From Styela clava (taxonomy: Eukaryota; Chordata; Ascidiacea; Stolidobranchia; Styelidae), in contig NC_135262.1 of NCBI RefSeq assembly GCF_964204865.1, positions 7,564,001 to 7,628,000 on the forward strand: DNA of 64,000 nt, written 5' to 3'. This document shows, in pieces, positions 12,422 to 24,323 of the stretch. The notes under the pieces were generated by a model, which did no database searches, was not told the DNA's origin, and worked only from the letters and a program-made list of their open reading frames with translations. Both the position numbers and the translations under genes were made by a program. Numbering within the stretch: position 1 is the stretch's first letter; each line of letters starts with the position of its first letter.

Positions 12422-13774
12422 CCAATTTTTGATTATTGCAACTAAACTATATCTCATCGGATAACATATGAAAATTAAAATACTTCATTTACAACTAATA
12501 GTTTAAAAATGAACGATAACACGCAAAACGAGGCAATATTTACATCCATGCTTGAATACATATCTGTGTGAGCGAACGAAGTGTCTAAGCGGCTGGAAAA
12601 AGAACAATAGTTACGTCAATGATTAGTTATTATCACGGAAATAAACAAGGACATCGAAGATCAAGGAAACATCCATACTTTCTTTCTCTTTTGAAACAGA
12701 TGTATTTTGACCAATTGTTGAAATGTTCCACCTGCTATATTCTTATCCCTATTCCTGTATAATTCTATCAGTTGTCATTATGCTTCTCAAAAATTTTAAA
12801 TCCAAGTTCATATTTTTTGAAATGGTTCCAGGAACGTCATACAGGCGAACTACAATAATGAAACAGCCAACTGCATTAGTCAAAATGTATTGAAAAAACA
12901 TAGAGAACTATTACAGTATCGTAAAATCAAGAACATAGCAATACTCTCAAAAATTATGTAACAATCATTGTCAAGGAAGCATGGGCGGCACATGGAATAA
13001 GCCCCTTTTCGATCAAATAAAAATTGCAAATGTGTATTCTGAGCGAAAGCATACCTACAGGAATTTCTGTACATAAAGAGCGAAAAATGTTGCGATTCGC
13101 TGACAAAATGTGAATTATAAACAAAATTAATAATTCGTTCATTCAAGTTTTGATGCGGCTGGTGATGACATAACTGTGGTTGTGTTAGACTACCTGAAAA
13201 AATTTGAACTGATCGATATTGTGCACAAACCGTCACTTCCCATAAATTCTGGCAATGCAATCAAGTCATGGACAATAGTTGGTGAATTTTCATTCATCAA
13301 TAACTCTCGTCTTCTGGTGGATTTTGAACTTGAAACTCTACAATTAGCAGTGACTTTTAAAAATAAAATATCTTAGTTTGTAAAACAATCAATAAAAACT
13401 AAAAAGTTGGCCGGATGAGAGAAATATGGAACAAATAAAAAATGAATGAAAGATTGTGGCTCGAAACTATGCTGTAAAACAGTTGGTTTAAAAATATGAT
13501 CAGAGTAAAAAAGAAATTACAATTTCTAAATCGATTTATATATATTGAAAACCATACCATATAGTAAATTTTGTACCGTAACATTTGACATAAACCACCA
13601 ATTTTATAATTGTTGTTCATGAAAGCAAGTAGAATGCCTTCCCTACTGCTAGAATTGCTTGTATATATGTACTGAGAAATTCTTTAAAGCTTTAGTATCT
13701 AGCATCAATATACACGCTGTCTCAAGTTTGATCTAATAATATCAATGATCTGCAGTGAACAGTTGAAATTTCGT
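12422..13774. other. Spacer / CDO1 3' flank
   Basis: This lies immediately downstream of the CDO1 stop codon on the minus strand and so includes its 3' UTR. I see no gene on either strand and no unambiguous minus-strand polyadenylation signal close to the stop; the nearest clear one read is at about 12172-12177. Confidence 0.45.
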
Positions 13775-16700
13775 TCAGTTGTTTTCGCCTTCGGGTTTGC
13801 AGGGTTTGACCTGAAACATAAAGGTGAAAAAATAATAGAAAGGATAGGATTATATTTATGTAGGAAATGAAGTGAAACGTTTGCTACTGAAACCTCCGGC
13901 ATTGGCTCTAGCCATAATGACGCCACATATTACTTCATAAGGCACGTGATACCCAAGCACAGCATTATTTCCGGCGGGAAATCACACAACTGGCCGTTGG
14001 CTACATAACCATTACTTGAGAAACTATTCATTACAGATTATTTGTCACAATGGCGGATATATGAAAAAGATACGCCACGCTGTTATATAGCCAAGCCGAT
14101 TTCCGCCTGGCCGATTTTTGTTGGTGCGTCTACAATTTCCATGTCCGTGACTTAAAGTGAAGATTTCTTTTTGGCGCGCATTTAATGGAAAAATACCGGT
14201 ACGCGTCGATTAAGTAATAAGTAGCCTATGGCCAGCGTTCAGTCAGGCGATTTTTTTTTCTGACGTACGGCCTATTTGTAATGTGTACATATGAAGCAAT
14301 GGCGGTCGTCATGTGGTTGGACATGGACAATCATAAAAATACCTATATTCTTTCACATTCTGTAAAAAGAGATCACAATAATTTGCCAACGGCTCACCAG
14401 ACCTAATTCGATAAAATAAATTCATATTCCCGAGTTTTTAGAACTTTAAATTTGAATTTTCAAGCCTACAACTAAATTTCAATTTCAATTGACTATTGTT
14501 GTAAATCAATCATATTTTACGGGCCGTTTTTTGTTTGCTGTCTGCGGCCTTCAGTTATATTCAGTACAACATATCGGCAGCATGCTTTATGATTTGAAAA
14601 ATGAGAAAAATGAGTGCATTTGTTTTGTCTAGTTATTTCAACTTGATTTGATAAATACCATTCTACAAAAGTATTCTATAAAAAAAAAACTGTGTAAAAC
14701 CAACATAGCATGAGACAAGCGTACTGTCTAGCAAACACCGCCAAAAATGTTTCTTGGAATTTAAGGAGTATAGTTATAAAGCATTTTAATTATAAGTCCC
14801 ACGACGCATACCGCATGAATTCCTAGACTTGAATAACAGTTTAACCTTGATCGTATAATTGCCGAATGCGCGTTTTGCCACAGGGAGGTATAATTATTAT
14901 CAACAATGTTATGTGATAGTCCAATCGCGTAGTCTGAGTGTCTCTTACGAAAACTTTTATTTTTTATTTCACCTTCTTTCCCTACATTTCGCAATGTCCA
15001 GATTATTATCTACTCCAATATAGAGCATGTTTAATAGCCTGAAGGTATCGTTAGAAACTAGTTCCAAACACGTTTTTTTCCTGCAAAATTGCCAAATACA
15101 TGGTTGAAAGACGAAAATAAAAGACTCTTAAATATCAAGAGACATCCTCACGACACACTATGTCTGCGGTTTGTCTTTTTGACAAGGTAAAATGTTGCCG
15201 ACATTCTTATATACAGGTTAGATACACACACAGTACTGCTTTTGTAATATTGCAGCCCATACCGTTTTACGAAATTCACCATAGATATATAATTGGGCTT
15301 GTCGGTTCCCGTTCTGCGCGATTTGTTTTCTTTGTTATTTTTATAATAACCAGGATTTACTTTAACAATGGGTACTTTCCGTAAGCCTATGAAATCGTAT
15401 GTCATAAAATGGCGATTTCCGAGCGTTAGTAGGAAGAAATTCATAATAATATAAAATAAAAATGTGTAATAGTTACGTTCTCATTTAGTACTATGCTGAG
15501 CTTTTCCTTTAAGTAGGTAATAAATACCTCCCATCGAAAACAGAATATACAACTATTTATAATCGATTATGTTGGGTTAGGTTATAAGTTATAACCAATT
15601 CACCTACGGCTAATGCCCGTAAACACAAATTTTCATCGGTTTTTGCACTTCTATAAACCAAATGATATGTATAAGCACGGTGAAGTGGATTGGAAAACAC
15701 TTATTCGCTGTGGATCATGATGTATTCTTAGAAAGATTGAAAATAAACTGGTGTGTTATCATTATAAGACCATTGTGTTTAAAGCAATTGCTCTTGTATC
15801 CGCACTTACCATTGACAATTTTAAATATTAATCTTATCGGAATTCACCTTTAAATTTATATACGTAAATGCGTAAACCCCCGAAACGAAACGAAGGTAGT
15901 TTTGAAAGTTAATGTTAATGATATATTCAAATTTACTATAAGTGTGTGGTATTTATGTTAATTTCATCCTGTTATATATTTGAGCTCATTTATTTTTCTC
16001 GGTGCCTTATTCTATAGTCTTTCTGCGCTGCATTCATCTCCCGGACTCAAAATTCGAATATGTTATGAAAACAAACCGTGTGTTTATCTATATTGTTACG
16101 GAAGCCATTCATATAGTAATGAGGTACCATAGTCTCATCCATTTACTTCAGCCATCATGTGCAAGTTAAAACAACAACATATGCTACAAAATAGTATTGT
16201 TGTATAGCGGAATGGCGTATCTAGAAAAGCGCGGATACCCAAACAAAATGGCGAGCAATCTAACAACAGACGTTATTTTAAAAGGCGCGAAGTTCCAAGA
16301 AGTGAACAGGCAATCACAAAAACGATACAATACCCTATTGAAACATGAGTGGTTTTATCGAAGTATCAGTAAAAAACGTATTTTCAGAAGCATTTTTTAA
16401 AACACTGCTTCGAATAAAACTTCCCACTATTTAGGAACGATATTTGAATTCGAATTATTTAAATACGACGCACAATAGTAATATCGCACATATAATATAT
16501 CAGTTGATCTATGTATGTCTGCGGAAGTCTGACCTTGGTCAGACGAAACGTTACAGAAATATATATGTGTTAGTGTGCAGAAAGACTATTGAATCACTTG
16601 GAAATAAATTTTGTTAATCTGAAGGTAAAACTTACGTAAGGCGTTCGCTCTCCGTATTTGCTCCAGAACGTAACTTTACACCTTGTAATATGACCGCTTC

Positions 16701-19700
16701 TTTCATCGAAACTCTGGCACATATCGAATGGTGGAGAATAAAGATGGAGACTTACTGCTCGTTCTGTGTGAGACTTGTTTTCAACTCGATGGAGACCATA
16801 TGAATCTAGGATAGTAAAATTTACAATTTATTTTTTAATTATCAATTAATTAATTACAATTGATATTTACAAACGTATATCTCACCATTGATATATCCGA
16901 CTTCGTTTTCTTTGAGAGAAAATGAATTTTTCTGTTTCATTACTGTTTTCTTTTTACCTTTAGGCCACTCATACAAAGTCTCTGTCAAGCTTCCACCGAG
17001 CATTTTGTAAAAACAATGTGAATCGGAATGATCGTGAATTGAACTGTAAAAAGTGAAATATTCATATATATTAAAAATGTTTCACTTTTATTAAAAATAT
17101 TGATCTAAAAATTTATAACATAAATTTGCGGTTATGTCAGATACAATACAACAATCATAACCAACCAGGGGCTTAGACAGAAATTTTCAAGAAAGTGGGA
17201 TCTGAAATTTCTAATTGCCAGGTAGCGAGCCCGGAAAACGTGGGGTCCGGCTCCCATGAACCCTCCTTCCGAACATAGTTGAATGCGTGGTTGAGCGATT
17301 TGAGTGATGAGGGGAAAATTGACAATCGACCACTGTGTCCGGATTAGAAAAATCCTTCGATAGACATTTAAACGCTTAGCAAACTCAATGCTTTTTCAGT
17401 TTCGGAAGCAAATTTTGGCTTCTGTTTTCACCGTTAAAAGTATAAAATTGAAACCTCGGGGAATTTAAAATTCCGATTCCAACTCCAGACAGTTTGCAAA
17501 TACGACTCCGGACAACAGTAAAATGCCAAATATATGAACTATCGACCTAGTTGCTTTATCCAAAACGCTGTGGAGTTTAAAAAAGGCAGACAACTCAATG
17601 TGAACTTGAAATATATTAAAAAGAAACAGAATAAAAATCTGATCTATGTACGAGTGATATCTGATCGCTGTATGTAGCTGAAAAGTGTTCACACCGTGGT
17701 CACATGACAAAAAGTCGCTCGATAACTATAAGGTCGCAACTGTACAAGACGTGGTGGCGTTCGAAACATAAAACTATTGTTCTTGTGAATGTGATCAAAT
17801 GATGTTGTGGAACTACTACATTGCGTCACTTAGTTTGGACGCAATCAGAATTGATATCGAAAGCAATATTGCAAACTATTCACAACAAATGATCTCTTAG
17901 ACCCGTAACAGAATGTGGGCGGATTTTTGCCTCAACAAATTAAATGTGTGGTATAAATCTTAAAGGTCCCATTAGAGTGACGAAATCACTGAAGAAGGAA
18001 TTATATGGAAATTGTGCAACTTGTGAAAAACAAGCGTGTATTTGCCGAATTATACCTTACGTGCAAAAATGCACGATGGCTGAAGTTCAAGCTCATATTT
18101 ATGTCATCCTAAAGTCAAACATATAAAATTTACACAACCAATAACAAGTTAACCTACGGTCACAATATCACGCGTTAGTGCAACCTATATTAACCCCGGA
18201 TCCGGCAAGAAGTTCCACGAATCAAGGGCGTTCTATTGGGATTCAAAAACGCGCCACCGAAACAATATATGACTCAATGCCAAATAGTATAACTTGATTG
18301 GTCGAAAAGGTGGGCGTTCACAATCAGTATGAAAAATCATTCAGAGCAAGCAACTAACATACATTGAATATGCTATTTATCTATAATCTACACTTGGTCA
18401 GTTGATATTTAATGGAATTTCCTGTTTTACAAGAATCTAAATTACTATCTAATCTAATGCATAGGTAACCGCGAGTATTTAGCCCGCATGCGAAATAAAC
18501 AGTCTCAATCTTAGCGTAAATTTTGAGACTGAAATGTTTCACAGAAGCCGCAAGCACTCACCCAGAACTAAAGTATCCATTATCTTCGAGACGCGATAAA
18601 GAGAAACTAAATACGAATAACTATTCATGGGTTGGCCTACGAGAAGACACTGAAAATTAAATTTTAAAATAGTCTGGTGGTTTCAGTGGTTCCCAAACTA
18701 AAAATACGATAAATCAATTTTTTTTATAAAAAACACTTCTTATTCCCCCACGTTTAGAACGTGACATAAAATGATAAATTCTGTTAAATCAGCATTGAAA
18801 TGAAGGGTACTCCTGAAATATGCGCACCAAGATGTCGCACAACCTGAACCATAACCTTGTACTCAACCTGAGTTCAGGTTGTGCGCCATCTTGATGCGTA
18901 TATTTCAGGAGGTCCAAATAAAGGTATGCGACTGGCTTTATCGGACACTCAGACGCGTTTACACTATCGTGTATATTATGTACAAAAACAACTTCGCATT
19001 GTTTAATGTCCATGTATTATAAAACTCTATTTCTTTTTGTTGCGCAGTGAATTGGAAAAGTTTGAAAATCTCTGGATTAGAACATTCAGAAAATAGGCAA
19101 TGTGTATTTCTTTATTTTAATCAATGTTTTTAGCGAGTTATTTTGCTGTTTAGATAGGTAAAGTTGAACCAAACACAAACAGTCTTCCTCGTTACAGAGA
19201 CTGTATTATACAATTAAATTCTCGATTTGTTTATAATATTCAAACCATTGTTTACTCGCCTACGGGAACGATCTCGACGACTAGAATAGAGATAACAAAC
19301 AATCTGAAAGTTTAATCTCAACATTTAAATTTTGAACGTCAAGCGTTTTTTGTTCCTGTTTATTTTGACACTAATGCTGAAGGCGATTTTGAAAAACGTT
19401 TTTTTTTTGCCACTGTAGCTGAAATGATTAAAAGTTATTTATAAAGGTATCAAAGTTATAGTCCTAAGAAAATTTTGAACACAGATTTGGTAAAGCCCAG
19501 TATTAATAGGACACGTTATTAGACGCCATAATCAATTCTTAATTTGAATGGATCAAAAGTGGAATACAAGTATAACTTTTCATGCCAGTTCTACAAACCG
19601 AATACACACATTTTTACTATCTCAGTATCAGTTTTAAAAAGTACAATTCTGCTAGCAACGCAATATCTCTTTTTTTTCGTACATCAATTTCTATACTCAG

Positions 19701-22618
19701 AAGTGGAAAATGTGATATGGTCTAAATTTAGTTATCGGCTCCGTCGTAGACTTCTAAAACAAGGTTTAAAAGCGGTTTTATTGAAAAAGTGGCGGAAATT
19801 TATATCACATAAACAATGAAATACCAGTCAACTTAAGTTAAATAAAATAGCGTACATCCACCCATTAACACCCTGAATTAAATACTGCAAAACACAAGAA
19901 ATTAAGTGGTGATGTACACATCAGGAAAAACGGGAAAGCGACACAGTCGGTAGTGGATTTTTTTCCATTTGGATTCTTACTTAAGCCTGCGCCCGCTTTC
20001 AAATCATTGACAAGTACCTCATTAGCATAGAAATTGTTAGTGATTCAGACTCGTGCCTTTTTACAATTCAATCTGTAAATGGAACCGTACACGTGTATCT
20101 TTAATTGATTCTGTTACCGTTGCAATTATTAAAAATTTTTGTCGTGGTGATGTCCAGACGGAAATATGAACTCATGAAACGGGTACGGGTATTTTTTACG
20201 TCATAATGACATTTAAAAGAAATGTATTTTGATGGAATGCCAAATGGGACACTTATTGTCGGCTGACGATGACATGAAGTTATTTTTCACGTTCGCGATC
20301 ACTAATACAGTTGGCGCAACACGTCAACCATTTGTTTGCACAGACATTTTTCAACTCAGACAACGCCCACACACACCCCTTTTTCCACACACCCACCGAC
20401 CGCATGGTAAGAGTCGTCTTCAATGACCATCGGTCATAAAAATTTCGCATACATAGCAATCATGTACGTAATGCAATCAATCATAATTTGAAAAGTTCCC
20501 GGCATGCATTACAAATTAACTAGCTGATTATTTTGATAGATTATTAATTAGTAATTGTCAAACAATTATCGCCACGGCCTTTAATGCATATTTCGATTTG
20601 AAGCCGTTAATTTTTCAAATATACACTGAATGAATGAAAATCGCATTGAATTTATCATTATCGAGAAATGATATATTTTAGTGAAACTTAAAGAATTTGT
20701 TATGAGCGAAAAAGTATATAATAACATTGAAGTATGGCACCAAGACCAAGAATTATTTTATCCCCCATCCGCCTAAGTACTTTAAAAAAACTCTAGAATA
20801 TTAATATAAAAAAAAATTAAAAATTTTTCCAATAGAACAGTAGAGAGAAATTAAAATTTAGTAAATAATCAAATGGGGGATATCAAGCGTCCCCGATTTC
20901 TTCTTTTCAAAACGGCATTTTATCCCATTTTACCATTTTATTTTATTCAATGACGTCACATTTCTGTTCATTTTTTATTATTTCTTTTTAACGTCTCAAT
21001 CATATCACAAAACAACTGATGGTAAAGTTCCATACATGCGTTTACAAAATATTATGATTTTTCGTATATAAGCCTCAACAATTCAAGCTCCTAAAATGTC
21101 CTGAACAAATAAAATACATTTACGTCAGAGAAGATATACAAAGAAATGAATCATTTCCCTTTGTTGTTTTCAAAAATAGCGGATGAATACGAACATATCT
21201 ATAATATAAATATAAGCAGTAGTCATTCGCGTCAAATCCTTTTTCATCCAAATGATGAAAAAAGTGTTATATTCGAGTTTATAAAATCTGTCTTACCTGC
21301 CGTGACCTTCTCCCCAACATAACAAGATAAGATTATATTTTCCGTTTCCGATATCGACGAGATTTCTTGTGTACCTGGATAAAACATACAAAAAATCATT
21401 GCTAAATCATATTCAATAATTTTGGTATGATTTAAAATTTGCGTGGTTTAAAATAAATATAAACTTATGTAAATTTCCGTTTCGAAAAATATTTGTCAAA
21501 ACTATTTTATATTGTCTTTATAAACGTCATATGATTATGAATACTGTTTATGGATCGAAGAATGAACCGGAACATTTTTGAAATATAATTGGGTATTATA
21601 ACCAGTAGTTTTCCAGCGAGCTGTTGTCGGAGGCTTCGGGTTATACGTAATTCAGATTTCATAACATATAACTCATCAATACCGTATTCAACAAATAAAA
21701 TTTGGTAACATAAATTACAGAAAGATTCCGAGAAACGAAAGTTTCGTAGACTTAACCAATCTAAATACACACTCTCGTAGTGTATGTACCAGGTTAGGGT
21801 TAGGCAATAATTTTTTTCCGTTTTTATTCCGTTTTTCCAGACAAAGCATGAAGCGCCAAATAATAAAACTCTTTGAGCAGTATTTTTTTTAATATCAATA
21901 TTATATAAGGTGATAAATATATATATAAAATAATTTGAACGGCATAAAGATAGATAAATTCACATTAGCAATAAAAATATAAAACATTTTTATACGGTAT
22001 AAAAGTGATGGCGATTTCTAAAACAGATATCTGTTATCGTCGGCGGTTTGATTTGATGATTATACATAAATATAGCATATTTCAATTATTTTTTGACAAA
22101 TAATAAGGAAAAAACGATTTCGGCTAGAAGAATCAGGAAAGGAAAGCCTGCCTTCAATAGGGATAATATATCTCATTATAGTCCTTTCTGAGATACCAAT
22201 TTACGCTAGCTCATTGCATTCGTGTTTGACGCTTGTCCATATATGGGCAATAGACTACCGGCGCTCTGCACGATTTTTAGGGTGATTAAAAATAGTCGAG
22301 CGATCGTTTAAAGTTCGATTTCGAAAAGAATATCATATAAAATTATCAAAAATTTGCTTACTTGTGTGCATCAAACTTTGCATATTTATGCCAATCCGAG
22401 GGATTGCTTTTATATTCTGACATGTAACGCTTGACTTCATCAATATTCACGTGGTCAGAATCAAAAAGCATTTCCAATCCTTTGATCATCGAGTCCATGT
22501 TATTAGGGGCCGGTAATACAACATTTTTATTCTTTTTCGGGTAAAATTTTCGTTCCTGATGGTCTTCGATACCCATATCCGACATTTTATCCCCAATTTG
22601 TGCCACTTCAGTAGACAT
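13775..22618 (-). CDS. CDO1: Cysteine dioxygenase type 1
   Basis: Five minus-strand exons join in phase: 22618-22362, 21374-21297, 17043-16886, 16805-16636 and 13810-13775, giving 232 residues. The enzyme oxidises L-cysteine to cysteine sulfinate, the first step of cysteine catabolism toward taurine and sulfate, in the cytosol. The cupin iron ligands are visible: His115 and His117 in [12 protein letters not shown], and His170 in [10 protein letters not shown]. They correspond to human His86, His88 and His140. Cys122 and Tyr187 (LHLYSPPF) match the human Cys93-Tyr157 crosslink pair. The last exon is only 12 codons and ends GENN-stop, like the human C terminus LENN; it follows a strong pyrimidine-rich acceptor. 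Reading through the exon 4 donor would instead give an alternative tail. The N terminus is about 30 residues longer than in human. Introns are 987, 4253, 80 and 2825 bp. Confidence 0.95.
16515..16600 (+). repeat. Dispersed repeat with hammerhead-like core, copy 1
   Basis: About 85 bp are shared with 32488-32575. The core is CTGCGGA (16519-16525), a perfect stem GTCTGACC/GGTCAGAC (16527-16544), then GAAAC and a shared GTGTTAGTGTGC tail. CTGANGA, a stem and GAAA is the conserved order of the hammerhead ribozyme; Penelope-like retroelements are known to carry such motifs. This copy has C for A at the fourth core position. It lies antisense in CDO1 intron 4. Stem III and the cleavage site were not established. 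Confidence 0.5.
17044..21296. other. CDO1 intron 2, mostly unassigned sequence
   Basis: The 4.25-kb intron contains MITE copy B (18808-18915). A CAGTGGTTCCCAAACT motif near 18692 and a CAGGGGCTTAGACAG motif near 17166 look like single hAT termini without partners. I see no other gene on either strand. Confidence 0.5.
18808..18915. mobile_element. Short near-palindromic MITE, copy B
   Basis: It shares arms with copy A at 12317-12421: ATATGCGCACCAAGATGTCG on the left and GCGCCATCTTGATGCGTATA on the right, with the same CAACCTGA and TCAGGTTG inner flanks. The copies differ at several positions, so they are independent insertions of one family. It lies in CDO1 intron 2. Confidence 0.75.
21776..21845. 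repeat. Partial copy of GTACCAGGTTAGG repeat family
   Basis: The stretch GTATGTACCAGGTTAGGG, then TTAGGCAATAATTTTTTTCC and a TTTTTCC-rich tail, matches the left parts of the elements at 38468-38662 and 51738-51985. Only one end is present. It sits in CDO1 intron 1. Confidence 0.5.
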
Positions 22619-24148
22619 TGTGAGTATATAGTGTTATTAAAGGTATATTCTATAAAAACACAAATTTAAAATATTTCAATTTAAATATTGAGTGAAATCA
22701 GCCAATTTCATTACTGTCACGTTTTCACTCCAGTGGTATTAGTTTGACCTTCAAATGTTTTTACAGTATTATGCTTTGGTAGGCGAAATAATAAAGAATT
22801 TAATGAAGATAACTCAACCATATAAATTTTTCTTACTATTATTAACCACCGTCAAGTCCGTATCCTGTTATACCTGCGAGCTTAACTCCCAAGAGATCAA
22901 ACAAATCTAATCGTTCTAAGCAAATTCACAGCACTCACTCAAGAGCACACTGACATACGAGAAAGTCGTAGGTGACAACTCAAATAGGGCGCGCTATTGA
23001 AACGTAGACTCAATAACGCGACGGTACATAATGACCGACGCCAGAATTTTTGACTGTCTTCTTGGAAACAACAGTTATTTAAGCGCACATAACTGTAATT
23101 TTCTAGAAATAACTTTTATAAGTGAACCTTCATACTGATGAATACTAACTCTTGAACATGACAGCTATTATTGCAGAATTTTATCACTATATTATTGATA
23201 TGAGTTTTCCACTTTTTTTTTATCCACGTACGGAATGGATATGTTAACTTGCGCAATTGACATTGAACCTAAACTTAAAAAACAGCGCTTTAGGAAGTAA
23301 CGCATCTAAATAATCATTATCTAAATAATCACTGGTAAGCTACAATTTCGTCCAATACTTTCTACCCACGTACGAGATGAACTAATATATTAAATTGCGC
23401 AATTGTCATTCAACCTAAACTTAAAAAAACGGCGCTTTAGGAAGTAAAGTATCGTAGACATTAGACAATTATCCAAATAATCATAGATTGTAAAGTTACA
23501 ATTTCGATTCAGTATACTTTACAAAACTGAAACTATAGTCCAGTCGGCTCGAAGCTCTGTAGTTTTACACTTAAATTTTGCTGGTAACAGGATGTTGGCG
23601 ACTGCAACTATTGTTCTCGGTAACGCAGCAGAACGGCGTGTCACGCTTTCTGCCGCAGGCCTAGTTGAAAAGATAGGTTAGGATTCAACACCTAAAATAT
23701 TTTTATATATTTTAAGTTATCGCCCTCCATCTACAGCCAATCCGCTTCACAATGACTTATTTGGTAATATTTGTATTAAATTCATTTAAATATCCCCACA
23801 GTGCGTAGCCTACTTGCTTTACGTAACATGAAAAGAAGTCTGAATAATATTCAATATCAAACAATAGACGCAAAGACCGGAATATCAATAAGAAAGGAAA
23901 AACAAACTCAACTACGCCCGGAAGCACTAGTGCTTGGTTGATAGATCACTAAATGACCTGCGATTACGCAGCAATCACATCACATATTGATTTAAATATT
24001 AATTTGCAAAATGAAGCACCATAAGATTGATGAATCAATAAATGCGTTTTGCGTAATTTCATATAACACGAAATCACAGCTATCACGAGAGTTATTAAGA
24101 TCGCGACCTACTAATAAACTATCCTCATTTAACCGGTATTTTACGGTA
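22619..24148. other. Spacer upstream of CDO1
   Basis: This is the 5' flank of CDO1. It contains the tandem duplication at 23221-23523. I see no gene. A core promoter could not be placed from the sequence alone. Confidence 0.5.
23221..23523. repeat. Two-unit tandem duplication upstream of CDO1
   Basis: Two diverged units start at 23221 and 23363, a period of about 142 bp. Both contain CCACGTACG, TTGCGCAATTG, CAACCTAAACTTAAAAAA or a close variant, GCGCTTTAGGAAGTAA, AAATAATCA and TACAATTTCG in the same order. The second unit has small insertions. It lies 600-900 bp before the CDO1 start codon. Confidence 0.8.
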
Positions 24149-24156
24149 TATCTGAG

Positions 24157-24315
24157 CAGTAGTGGGATTCAGCCGGTTCTATAGAACCGTCTCGCGGAAT
24201 TTCATGAGATCAGCGAACCGGTTAGCATTACATGACTTTTTGTAACAGAACCGCCTAAAAATATGACATTTGTATGATGGAACCGGCTGACAAAAAAACA
24301 TGAATCCCATCACTG
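24157..24315. mobile_element. hAT MITE, 159 bp
   Basis: The left end CAGTAGTGGGATTCA pairs with the right end TGAATCCCATCACTG with one mismatch. The flanking 8-bp direct repeats are TATCTGAG and TATCTGAC. Inside, AGCCGGTTC and GAACCGGCT extend the inverted repeat. Termini of the CAGTGGTGGGATTCA type are typical of hAT MITEs. Confidence 0.85.
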
Positions 24316-24323
24316 TATCTGAC

